From an uncultured Desulfobacterium sp. (GTDB taxonomy: Bacteria > Desulfobacterota > DSM-4660 > Desulfatiglandales > Desulfatiglandaceae), in the NCBI GenBank assembly GCA_900258555.1, contig LT984854.1, positions 2,301,066 to 2,365,065 on the forward strand: a stretch of 64,000 nt of DNA, written 5' to 3'. Position numbers and translations under genes: made by a program. The notes beneath the pieces were generated by a model that was not told the DNA's origin, ran no database searches, and worked only from the letters and a program-made list of their open reading frames with translations. This document shows positions 53,161 through 62,309 of the stretch, one piece after another (the stretch's first letter is position 1; each line of letters starts with the position of its first letter).

Positions 53161-53503
53161 AAAGTTTATTATTAAAAACGTTTTGGATTTCCTCATTAAT
53201 CTTCCACAGGTCCAGGTAGCTGGCATCATTGTTCTTTGCGATAATGACGATATCGTATCCGTGGGGGAGACATGCCTTGTTGAGCCTGTAATATTCTCTG
53301 ACCAGACGTTTCAACCTGTTTCTCCTGACCGCATTACCGAATTTTTTTCCGACAGTAACCCCCAGTCTTGTAACGCCTTGCCCGTTAGGTTTAAGAATTA
53401 GGGTAAAGTGTTTTGTATAGAGGCGCTTACCAGAGCGATTCAGATTGACAAAATCTGCCCGCTTCAATATTCTTTCAGACTGCGGAAACGAAAAAGATCC
53501 CAT
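53153..53503 (-). CDS. rnpA: Ribonuclease P protein component
   Basis: 116 residues; protein subunit of RNase P, which matures tRNA 5' ends. SERILKRADFVNLNRSGKR at the N-terminus, RLGVTVGKKFGNAVRRNRLK (the RNR motif) and VREYYRLNK, HGYDIVIIAK are the family pattern. It lies 24 bases downstream of rpmH and overlaps yidD. Confidence 0.95.
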   Translation of the reverse strand: MGSFSFPQSERILKRADFVNLNRSGKRLYTKHFTLILKPNGQGVTRLGVTVGKKFGNAVRRNRLKRLVREYYRLNKACLPHGYDIVIIAKNNDASYLDLWKINEEIQNVFNNKLCE

Positions 53504-53527
53504 TAAGTCCGGAACAGCCCGGAAGGA

Positions 53528-53674
53528 CTACAAATAATATTTAACTGATAATTGCTTGCGGCCTTTTGCCCTTCTTCGTCTTAATACTTCTATACCGCCT
53601 TTTGTCTTCATTCTCGCCCTGAACCCATGGGTTCTTGCCCTTTTGATATTACTTGGTTGATAAGTTCTTTTCAT
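53528..53674 (-). CDS. rpmH: 50S ribosomal protein L34
   Basis: 48 residues, too short for many gene finders: starts [20 protein letters not shown], continues [20 protein letters not shown] and ends QLSVKYYL. A full match to bacterial L34 (MKRTYQPS...RTHGFR.RM.T..GR.VL..RR.KGRK.L). It heads the minus-strand operon with a candidate promoter at 53715-53743. In many bacteria dnaA lies upstream; here mreB does. Confidence 0.97.
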   Translation of the reverse strand: MKRTYQPSNIKRARTHGFRARMKTKGGIEVLRRRRAKGRKQLSVKYYL

Positions 53675-53698
53675 GGCTTCACCAAACGTCCCTCTTGA

Positions 53699-54898
<1,200 letters not shown>

Positions 54899-55006
54899 TA
54901 CTAAATGCTCACAAATTCATTCCGGCCTTGAGGTTTGCCGATCAGCGAACGAATTCAATATCTGAGCAACCAGCGGGCCAAATCAAAGTGGAGTTAGATT
55001 CGGCCA

Positions 55007-55852
55007 TTGAAAAGGAAAAAGAACTCTCCTAAGCTATGGATCGCAGTCTGCTTTATTGGTTTGATACTGTTTTTGCTCTCCTCCGGATCAGGAAAGATTA
55101 CCCCCTGGGGGCCTATCGCCCGATCGGTGATTGATATTACCGCCCCCTTTCAAAATCTCACCGCCAAAATATGCAGTGCAGTAGAAGGGTTTTGGCTGAC
55201 ATATTTTCATCTGATTAAAGTTCGCGAGGAAAACGCACAATTAAAGGCGTCTGTTGATGCGCTGAAGTTGGAAAACAGCCGCTACCGCGAGATGTTATCC
55301 GATTATAGGAGATTCGAGGAACTTCTTCAATTCAAAGAGTCCTCAGACCGGCCTTCGTTGGCCGCCCGGGTAATTGGACTAGACCCTACAGGCTGGTTCA
55401 AATCGGTTATCATTGACAAGGGTGAAAAACAAGGGGTCAAACTGGACATGTCAGTCGTCAATGCTGATGGCATTATCGGTAGAGTCGTCTCGGTGTCGCA
55501 GAATTATTCAAAGGTATTGTTGATTATTGACCAAAATAGCGCTGTAGACTGTCTTGTTCAGAGGTCAAGGGAAAGGGGGATAGCAGTAGGGCTTTCCACC
55601 AATATCTGCAAACTCAATTACGTTCAGGAATCAGGTGATGTTGTAGTCGGAGATATAATTGTCTCCTCTGGTCTTGCCGGAGTGTTTCCCAAGGGTCTGC
55701 CGGTTGGAGAGGTCTTGGATATAAAAGATGTGCCAGGAGAGCTTTTTAAGGACATTAATATTAAGCCGGCTGTAGATTTTTCGAGATTAGAGGCAGTCCT
55801 GTTGATCGCAAAGGAGCATGTGCCATCGCTAGATCAGACAAAAACGGAATAG
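55007..55852 (+). CDS. mreC: Rod shape-determining protein MreC
   Basis: 281 residues starting at TTG 55007. N-terminal membrane helix (LWIAVCFIGLILFLLSSGSG), coiled coil (about 65-105: KVREENAQLKASVDALKLEN) and the periplasmic double beta-barrel (AARVIGLDPTGWFKSVIIDK, GIIGRVVSVSQNYSKVLLII, VVGDIIVSSGLAGVFPKGLP). It links MreB to PBP2 and RodA. The end overlaps the probable upstream start of mreD. Confidence 0.94.
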   Translation: MKRKKNSPKLWIAVCFIGLILFLLSSGSGKITPWGPIARSVIDITAPFQNLTAKICSAVEGFWLTYFHLIKVREENAQLKASVDALKLENSRYREMLSDYRRFEELLQFKESSDRPSLAARVIGLDPTGWFKSVIIDKGEKQGVKLDMSVVNADGIIGRVVSVSQNYSKVLLIIDQNSAVDCLVQRSRERGIAVGLSTNICKLNYVQESGDVVVGDIIVSSGLAGVFPKGLPVGEVLDIKDVPGELFKDINIKPAVDFSRLEAVLLIAKEHVPSLDQTKTE

Positions 55853-55881
55853 GGTCATTTTTTGTACTGACTCTGCTGTCC

Positions 55882-56337
55882 ATGGCATTTACACTGACCA
55901 GCGGGAGAGTTACCATCTTATTGGGCGGGGAGTTTTTTGTTCCGGATGTACTGACCATAATCATTGCATATATTTTTCTACTCTATGGCGTCGCAGGTTC
56001 CTCTGTTTTCGCTTTGAGTCAGGGCCTTTTTGTTGATCTTTTTTCAGGCGGTGTCAATGGTATCTTCACCTTGCTCTATTTAAGTGTTTGTGGAGGAATT
56101 TTACTCTGCTCCAGATTTTTAAACATTCATTCCCCAAGGGGCCAAGCCACCATTGTCTGTCTTGTTATGACCATAAAATATCTATCCTTTTTCCTGGTTA
56201 TGAAAATTTTTTCTCAACTCGCCATTTTTTCATCCTCTTTTCTTTGGGTCGCTTTAACAACAGTGCTGATCACCGCAGTTACCGCACCATTATTTTTCAA
56301 TCTATTTGACCGCTTGAATTTGGTTAAATATACTTAA
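55882..56337 (+). CDS. mreD: Rod shape-determining protein MreD
   Basis: 151 residues from ATG 55882, with several transmembrane helices (VLTIIIAYIFLLYGVAGSSV; LLYLSVCGGILLC; YLSFFLVMKIF; LITAVTAPLFFNLFDRL) matching MreD. The hydrophobic first helix actually begins upstream of this ATG: the frame stays open and reads IARSDKNGIGSFFVLTLLSM. No ATG, GTG or TTG exists there, but AAAGGAG lies 8 bases before an ATC at 55825. Translation may begin at that unusual codon, or the ATG may be correct with a shortened helix. Confidence 0.88.
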   Translation: MAFTLTSGRVTILLGGEFFVPDVLTIIIAYIFLLYGVAGSSVFALSQGLFVDLFSGGVNGIFTLLYLSVCGGILLCSRFLNIHSPRGQATIVCLVMTIKYLSFFLVMKIFSQLAIFSSSFLWVALTTVLITAVTAPLFFNLFDRLNLVKYT

Positions 56338-56435
56338 CATTTTTGGTTAGCGGCCCTTTGATGGTCTTTCTGCCGGCCATTGCAGGTTGTAATATTGGTC
56401 TTTACTTTATTAGTCTTAACAGGCGGAAATAGACG

Positions 56436-58256
56436 TTGAAGATATCAAATTTCGATCCTGTTTCTGTTAGGATATTTAATACGCGAATAAGAAACGCTAC
56501 CCTGCTTGTCCTTGCCTTGTTTATTGTCCTGGTCATCAGGTTGTGGTTTTTACAGGTTGTAAGTGGGCCGGTCTATAGGGCAAAATCAGAACATAACCGC
56601 TTACGATTACATGATATTCCACCAGTCAGAGGTATGATCCTTGACCGCAACGGCAACTTACTTGTCGGCAATCGGCCATCCTTTGATCTCTTTGTTATCC
56701 CAGAAGATGTCAGAGACAGATCAAAACTCCTTCAGGACTTACAACGACTGGTGTGTCTTGATCCACAATCGGCCGCCCAAAGATTGAGTGCGTCCGCCAC
56801 AGTGCCATTCAGGCCTGTTTGTCTCTTAAAAGATATGTCCCGTGACATGCTGGCCATAGTTGAAATGTATAAATTCAATCTGCCTGGGGTGGTAATAAAG
56901 GTCGAGCCTGGCAGGCACTATGTATACGGCGACCTTGCTTTCCATCTGCTGGGCTACCTGGGAGAGATCAGCGAAGAGCAGCTCGACAGCGGGCAGTATC
57001 CTGATAGCAAGCCAGGTGATATGATCGGAAAGTCAGGGGTGGAAGCCAGTTGGCAGACATCACTTAGCGGATTGAGGGGAGGTGAGCAGATTGAAGTTGA
57101 TGCTGAGGGAAGAAAGATACGGACAATCTCTATAAGGTTACCAGGGTCCGGGTCGAATGTCTGTCTTACAATAGACAAGGATCTTCAGTTGACAGCCCAA
57201 AACGCCCTGGCAGGGAAAAAAGGGGCCATAGTTGCTCTAGACCCTACCTCTGGGCAGGTACTGGCGTTGGCCAGCAGTCCTACGGTCGATCCCAACCTTT
57301 TTGTAGGCGGAACAAACAAGACAATATGGAAGGAAATAGCCCAGTCCAATGATTTCCCTTTACAGAACAGGGCACTGACAGGACAATATCCTCCTGCATC
57401 CGTATTCAAGATAATTGTCGCCCTAGCAGGCCTTGAAGAAGGCCGAATTGATAGCAGGGAGGCCATCTTTTGCCCCGGATATTACTTTCTTGGAGGGCAC
57501 AGATTCGGGTGCTGGAGGAAACAAGGACATGGAAGGGTTGATCTCCACAGGGCACTGGTGCAGTCATGTGATGTATATTTTTATCAAATGGGAAAAAGGC
57601 TGGGAGTTGACAGGATTGCCCGTTATGCAAGAATGCTGGGTTTTGGGAAAGAAACCGGGCTTGACATAGGCCACGAAAAAGATGGGCTTGTCCCCACAAG
57701 GAGTTGGAAATTAAAAAAATATGGGGTTCCCTGGCAGGAAGGCGAGACCATATCAACATCGATCGGGCAAAGCTTTATGCTGGTTACACCTATTCAAATG
57801 GCGACGATGATTTCATCAGTCTTCAATGGCGGCATTATATACAGACCTCAGGCCACAAAATGGGTCGGGAAGTCTGAGGCCAATAAGGACCATGAATTTG
57901 CCCCTGAAGTTATTAGAAAGGTTGACATTACACAAGCTCACCTGGAAATTGTTAAAAAGGCCCTCATAGGGGTTGTAAATGAGGGGGGAGGAACAGGCTC
58001 AAAGTCCAGGTTTGTCAATTTCACCGTAGCAGGTAAGACCGGAACAGCCCAAGTGGTCGGCCTTAAGAAGGATGAAAGCGGTTCAAACAAATATATCCCT
58101 GTACATTACAAGGATCATGCGTGGTTTGTAGCTGTCGCCCCGGTTGAAGACCCGAAGATTGCAGTAGCCATAGTGGTGGAGCACGGAGGGCATGGGGGAA
58201 GCACTGCAGCCCCTATTGCAAAAGAGTTATTCCAGGCCTATTTAATGAGAGAATGA
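56436..58256 (+). CDS. mrdA: Penicillin-binding protein 2 (elongasome transpeptidase)
   Basis: 606 residues from TTG 56436 (AGGCGGA site). N-terminal membrane helix (LLVLALFIVLVIRLWFLQVV), pedestal region (RLHDIPPVRGMILDRNGNLL), then the class B transpeptidase domain: SxxK in YPPASVFKIIVALAG, SxN-like QSCDVYFYQMGKRLGV, KTG in VAGKTGTAQVVG. A monofunctional transpeptidase for lateral wall growth; it works with RodA, whose gene starts 1 base after its stop. The SxN reads SCD, as in other PBP2 proteins. Confidence 0.96.
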   Translation: MKISNFDPVSVRIFNTRIRNATLLVLALFIVLVIRLWFLQVVSGPVYRAKSEHNRLRLHDIPPVRGMILDRNGNLLVGNRPSFDLFVIPEDVRDRSKLLQDLQRLVCLDPQSAAQRLSASATVPFRPVCLLKDMSRDMLAIVEMYKFNLPGVVIKVEPGRHYVYGDLAFHLLGYLGEISEEQLDSGQYPDSKPGDMIGKSGVEASWQTSLSGLRGGEQIEVDAEGRKIRTISIRLPGSGSNVCLTIDKDLQLTAQNALAGKKGAIVALDPTSGQVLALASSPTVDPNLFVGGTNKTIWKEIAQSNDFPLQNRALTGQYPPASVFKIIVALAGLEEGRIDSREAIFCPGYYFLGGHRFGCWRKQGHGRVDLHRALVQSCDVYFYQMGKRLGVDRIARYARMLGFGKETGLDIGHEKDGLVPTRSWKLKKYGVPWQEGETISTSIGQSFMLVTPIQMATMISSVFNGGIIYRPQATKWVGKSEANKDHEFAPEVIRKVDITQAHLEIVKKALIGVVNEGGGTGSKSRFVNFTVAGKTGTAQVVGLKKDESGSNKYIPVHYKDHAWFVAVAPVEDPKIAVAIVVEHGGHGGSTAAPIAKELFQAYLMRE

Positions 58257-58257
58257 T

Positions 58258-59385
58258 ATGCTCGATCGCAGGCTGATTGAAAACTGGGATTGGATTTTAC
58301 TGTTGCTGCTCTTGCTTCTGGCGGCAATCAGCATTGTCAACCTATACAGTGCAACTTATCAAATAAGGAATATGGGCGGATCACAGATATTTGTCAAACA
58401 GATCTACTGGTATCTACTTGGTTTTTCTGTATTTTTAATTATGACCACCTTCAATTACTATAAACTTCTTCAGTTTGCATATCCTGTTTATTTCGCCTCT
58501 GTAGCCCTCTTGATACTCGTGCTTTTGATTGGAAAGACAACCTCTGGCTCGCAGAGGTGGCTTGACTTTGGGCCCATCTCCATTCAGCCGTCTGAGTTTG
58601 TAAAAATATCTATAGTCCTGGTGCTTGCGAAATTCTTCGGCGAGGGAGACAGATATCACGAATATGGCTGGCTGGATCTCCTTGCACCGTTATTTTTAAT
58701 CGGACTGCCTGCATTTTTGATACTCAAACAACCTGATCTTGGCACCACCCTCCATCTGACCGCTGCAGCCCTTTCAATTTTGATATTTGTAAGACTGAAT
58801 TGGAAATCTGTGGCAATACTGGCGGTGCCTGTCATATGCATGTCCCCTTTAGTATGGTTTGTTTTAAAAGACTATCAAAAAGCCCGTATCCTGATCTTCT
58901 TGAACCCGGATATGGATCCGCTGGGCGCAGGATACCATATCAATCAATCAAAGATAGCCATTGGATCAGGTCAATTCTGGGGTAAAGGTTTCCTGCACGG
59001 CACACAGACCCGCTTACAGTTCCTGCCGGAACAACACACGGATTTCGCCTTTTCGGTTTTGGCGGAAGAATGGGGTTTTTTGGGCTCAATCATACTGCTA
59101 GTGTTGTATCTATTTTTGGTACTCTGGGGCCTTAATATCGCAAAAGCTGCAAAAAACAGGTTCGGCTCACTCCTGGCTGTTGGTATTGTGTCCATTGCCT
59201 TCTGGCAGATAGTGACCAATGTGGCGATGGTTACGGGGCTCCTCCCTGTAGTCGGTATACCGCTGGTGCTTTTCAGTTATGGTGGATCATCAATCGTAGC
59301 GATAATGGCCTCCATGGGCCTTTTGATGAATATCAGTATGAGAAGATTCATGTTCTCTGATGGAGCGGGACTACCGGAGAAATAA
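58258..59385 (+). CDS. rodA: Peptidoglycan glycosyltransferase RodA
   Basis: 375 residues, about ten transmembrane helices, SEDS family; polymerises lipid II with PBP2. LDFGPISIQPSEFVKISIVL, LKQPDLGTTLHLT, KGFLHGTQTRLQFLPEQHTD then FAFSVLAEEWGF (catalytic loop with Asp/Glu), LVLFSYGGSSIVAIMASMGL and LMNISMRRF are the SEDS hallmarks. Normal length. Last gene of the mre/mrd operon. Confidence 0.96.
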   Translation: MLDRRLIENWDWILLLLLLLLAAISIVNLYSATYQIRNMGGSQIFVKQIYWYLLGFSVFLIMTTFNYYKLLQFAYPVYFASVALLILVLLIGKTTSGSQRWLDFGPISIQPSEFVKISIVLVLAKFFGEGDRYHEYGWLDLLAPLFLIGLPAFLILKQPDLGTTLHLTAAALSILIFVRLNWKSVAILAVPVICMSPLVWFVLKDYQKARILIFLNPDMDPLGAGYHINQSKIAIGSGQFWGKGFLHGTQTRLQFLPEQHTDFAFSVLAEEWGFLGSIILLVLYLFLVLWGLNIAKAAKNRFGSLLAVGIVSIAFWQIVTNVAMVTGLLPVVGIPLVLFSYGGSSIVAIMASMGLLMNISMRRFMFSDGAGLPEK

Positions 59386-59514
59386 TATGATTGTATATGG
59401 AATATTGGAGTCTTATGGATAAGGGGAGACCCACCACATAATATCTGCGAACCGGATGCCGAGCACAGTCTGATTATTGCTTTCCCGAACATCTTGATAA
59501 TTCATAAAGCCTTA

Positions 59515-59562
59515 ATGCTTGAAACACACCCAGGCATAACTTCGCCTGCCTGGGTCAAGCAT
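59515..59562 (+). other. Long imperfect hairpin after rodA
   Basis: ATGCTTGA (59515-59522) pairs with TCAAGCAT (59555-59562) and CCCAGGC (59529-59535) with GCCTGGG (59548-59554), with a 6-base bulge on the left side. No T-run follows; it may be a factor-dependent terminator or mRNA-stabilising end of the mre operon. Confidence 0.5.
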
Positions 59563-59653
59563 AATGAATTTGCCTTCCTGTCGACCTTTTTATTGACTTT
59601 GCCTATTATATAATATACCTGGAATTGAGGTAAGGCATCAAACAGAGACAACC

Positions 59654-60439
59654 ATGCTTGATATACAAAACAAAAAAGATTTTAGAAACATAGATATTGA
59701 TCAGGTGGGCGTGAAGGGCATTCGTTACCCTATCACCGTGCGTGACAAAGACCAGGGAAGTCAACAGACAGTCGCAGAAATAAATATGTACGTGAATCTG
59801 CCCCGTTATTATAAGGGGACACACATGAGCCGTTTTGTTGAGATATTGAACGAGCACAGCAGACGCATATCCCTTCAAAACTTTACCGAAATCCTGGAGG
59901 AAATGAAGGAAAGGCTCAATGCGGAAAGCGCCCACATGGAGATATCCTTCCCCTATTTCATAAACAAGGCTGCCCCGGTGTCAGGCTCACAAGGGCTGAT
60001 GGAATATCAGTGCGCATTCAAGGGCTCGCTTAATAAGGGGAGCGATCTGGTTATAATCATCCATGTGCCTATATCAACACTTTGTCCCTGTTCCAAGGAA
60101 ATAAGCGACTTTGGCGCGCACAATCAACGGGGAGAAGTGCGGCTGCAGGCACGATTTAAGAAATTCGTCTGGATCGAAGACCTGATTAGGCTGGTGGAGG
60201 AGTCCGCATCGAGCGATGTATATTCCGTTCTCAAACGCGAGGATGAAAAGTATGTCACTGAGCGTGCATATCAAAACCCCAAGTTCGTGGAGGATATTGT
60301 CAGGGATATTGCGGTAAAATTAAATGAAGACCCGAACATCACCTGGTTTTCCGTTGAATCTGAAAACTTTGAATCCATCCACAATCACAATGCATACGCA
60401 TACATAGAAAAACGCAAGACAGACAAAGAAATAGCATAA
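59654..60439 (+). CDS. folE2: GTP cyclohydrolase FolE2 (type IB)
   Basis: 261 residues; converts GTP to dihydroneopterin triphosphate for folate (and queuosine-type) synthesis. Family marks: IDQVGVKGIRYPITVRD, YKGTHMSRFVEIL, VPISTLCPCSKEIS with the metal Cys, GAHNQRGEVRLQARF (conserved His), and FVEDIVRDIA with ENFESIHNHNAYAYIE at the end. FolE2 does not depend on zinc as FolE does. Folate supply fits the neighbouring formyl-THF enzyme. The AICAR transformylase starts 30 bases downstream. Confidence 0.96.
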   Translation: MLDIQNKKDFRNIDIDQVGVKGIRYPITVRDKDQGSQQTVAEINMYVNLPRYYKGTHMSRFVEILNEHSRRISLQNFTEILEEMKERLNAESAHMEISFPYFINKAAPVSGSQGLMEYQCAFKGSLNKGSDLVIIIHVPISTLCPCSKEISDFGAHNQRGEVRLQARFKKFVWIEDLIRLVEESASSDVYSVLKREDEKYVTERAYQNPKFVEDIVRDIAVKLNEDPNITWFSVESENFESIHNHNAYAYIEKRKTDKEIA

Positions 60440-60469
60440 CAGGCGAGCAATACAAATTAAGGGGCTGGA

Positions 60470-61765
60470 ATGGCTGATGACCTAAAGAAAATGTATCGGA
60501 CTGTGATGGATGACCATTTCCCGTCACAGATGACTATATCATTTGGAGACCAGGTGCTTGTTTATAGAAAGAGGACCTGGAAAATCGCTGATGAGGGCTC
60601 GGGAGACCTGATAGAAAAAGGCCTTCGCTATGGAGAAAATCCGGGTCAGGAGGCGGCGCTGTATGAACTGTTAAACGGCAATTTGATCCTTGGAGGGTGT
60701 CAATTTATTGAACCTGCTCTTGGGTTGGTGTCGGCCCTTACCGAAGAAGACATGATTCAGAGCGGGAAACACCCGGGTAAGACCAATCTGACCGATGTGG
60801 ACAATGCCTGCAATATAATGAAATATCTAACCTCCGGCCCTGCGGTTGTGATCGTCAAGCACAATAACCCTTGCGGCGTAGCTTACGGACCGACACTGGC
60901 AGAGGCGTACGACAAGGCGAATATGGCGGACCGTATCGCTGCCTTCGGCGGCTGCGCCCTGTTTAACCGGCCAATTGATATAACCACCGCCGAAATGATC
61001 TCCGACAATTATCTGGAAGTGGTTGCCGCACCTGATTATGAAGAGGGGGCAATCGGAATTATTTCCAAGAGGACAAATCTTAGGATACTTCGCATAAGCC
61101 GGATGGACAGGCTCAGTGAATACGGCAACAAGAGGTTCGTGGAGTTCAAGAGCCTTATAGACGGCGGGATTATCGTACAGCAATCTCCGCTGAACCGCAT
61201 CAGGTCATTTGAAGACTTTATTAACCCGTTGGTCGAATACCGGGGTAAGACCTACAATATCGAACGAAAGCCTACTGAAGAGGAATGCGCGGATATGTTG
61301 TTCGGATGGCAGGTGGAACAGGGCATTACATCCAACTCTGTAATATATGTTAAAAATGGTGTTACCGTCGGCATCGGCACGGGCGAGCAGGACCGTGTGG
61401 GAGTTGCAGAGATAGCGATATTCAAGGCTTACACAAAGTATGCGGACTCCCTTTGTTTCAGAAAACACGGCCTTCCATATAAGGATCTGGAGCTTGAACT
61501 GCAAAAGACAGGGAAGGACAGGGCGCTTTTGGACCAGGTGGACCAGGAGACAAGGCAGGTCAAAGGAGGTCTTATAGGCTCCTGTATGATTTCCGACGCC
61601 TTTTTTCCATTCAGGGACGGGGTTGACGTTGCCATACGCGAGGGAATCACCGCCATTGTTCAACCTGGCGGTTCCATGAGGGATTTTGAGGTCATAGAGG
61701 CCTGTAACCAGGCAAGCCCTCAGGTTAGTATGGTGTTTACCGGGCAGAGGGCATTTAAGCATTAG
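60470..61765 (+). CDS. Stand-alone AICAR transformylase (PurH C-terminal domain)
   Basis: 431 residues with a GGGG site. Matches the AICAR formyltransferase half of PurH: LRYGENPGQEAALYE, TNLTDVDNACNIMKYLT, VIVKHNNPCGVAYGPTLAEA (catalytic KHNNPCG), RIAAFGGCALFN, the C-terminal GGLIGSCMISDAFFPFRDGV and IVQPGGSMRDFEVIEACN then MVFTGQRAFKH. It formylates AICAR to FAICAR with 10-formyl-THF. The N-terminal IMP cyclohydrolase domain is missing, so ring closure to IMP needs another protein (PurO or a separate PurH-N). In the family of single-domain PurH variants. Confidence 0.92.
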   Translation: MADDLKKMYRTVMDDHFPSQMTISFGDQVLVYRKRTWKIADEGSGDLIEKGLRYGENPGQEAALYELLNGNLILGGCQFIEPALGLVSALTEEDMIQSGKHPGKTNLTDVDNACNIMKYLTSGPAVVIVKHNNPCGVAYGPTLAEAYDKANMADRIAAFGGCALFNRPIDITTAEMISDNYLEVVAAPDYEEGAIGIISKRTNLRILRISRMDRLSEYGNKRFVEFKSLIDGGIIVQQSPLNRIRSFEDFINPLVEYRGKTYNIERKPTEEECADMLFGWQVEQGITSNSVIYVKNGVTVGIGTGEQDRVGVAEIAIFKAYTKYADSLCFRKHGLPYKDLELELQKTGKDRALLDQVDQETRQVKGGLIGSCMISDAFFPFRDGVDVAIREGITAIVQPGGSMRDFEVIEACNQASPQVSMVFTGQRAFKH

Positions 61766-61935
61766 TTCTTAAAAACGTACCAATTGCCATTTCCGTGACA
61801 TTTTTCTTCTGTTATACTGACGCTTTATTAGGGCATCCATAAGTCCTGTCTAAATCCGGCATGCTATCAACATATCTAAAATATTACAGAAATTATTTTG
61901 ATCTCCATTCTGCACCCCCTGGCATAAATTTTGTA

Positions 61936-62216
61936 GTTAATTTCTCACTAAGTCCGGGTGCGATCGGGCAGGGGGTAGGGGTCTGTTTTGATAGGGCGCA
62001 TATCTTTAAGTCATTCCAGACAACGGCAGCATTAGCCCGAAGTTTTATCCGAACAGCTTCAAAGGACAGTGCCCGCTTGAGAGATAGCCTTCTCTGCCTG
62101 TTCGGACATTTTTCAGGGTAACGGGGGCGTTGCAGTAGCATCGGAGAAATTATGCGCCGTTTCAAAACAGACCCCTACCCCCTGCCCGCTCGCATCCTGA
62201 CTTAGTGAGAAGTTAC
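61936..62216. mobile_element. MITE-like element, 281 bp with long terminal inverted repeats
   Basis: Left arm 61936-62002 and right arm 62151-62216 are inverted repeats of about 66 bases, roughly 90 percent identical by eye, including the shared 25-odd bases around GGGCAGGGGGTAGGGGTCTG and ending in GCGCATA. Both ends begin GT(T)AA(T/C)TTCTCACTAAG. The element is flanked by a 7-bp direct repeat TTTTGTA (61929-61935 and 62217-62223), as expected for a target-site duplication. The inside (62003-62150) has no transposase; small frames there are short. It fills most of the 544-base gap between two genes; the remaining flanks (61766-61928, 62224-62309) show nothing. Confidence 0.75.
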
Positions 62217-62309
62217 TTTTGTAGTAATTAATAAAAAGACAAAGGCCGGAATCCAGTAGTCAGAATGCAGGATAACGTCAATTAACAGCATCCAGGAATA
62301 AAGGAACTT

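Noticed and set aside
61893-62165. 90-codon minus-strand frame over the MITE-like element
   Set aside because: It runs through an inverted-repeat arm and has no transposase motif; treated as a by-product of the element.
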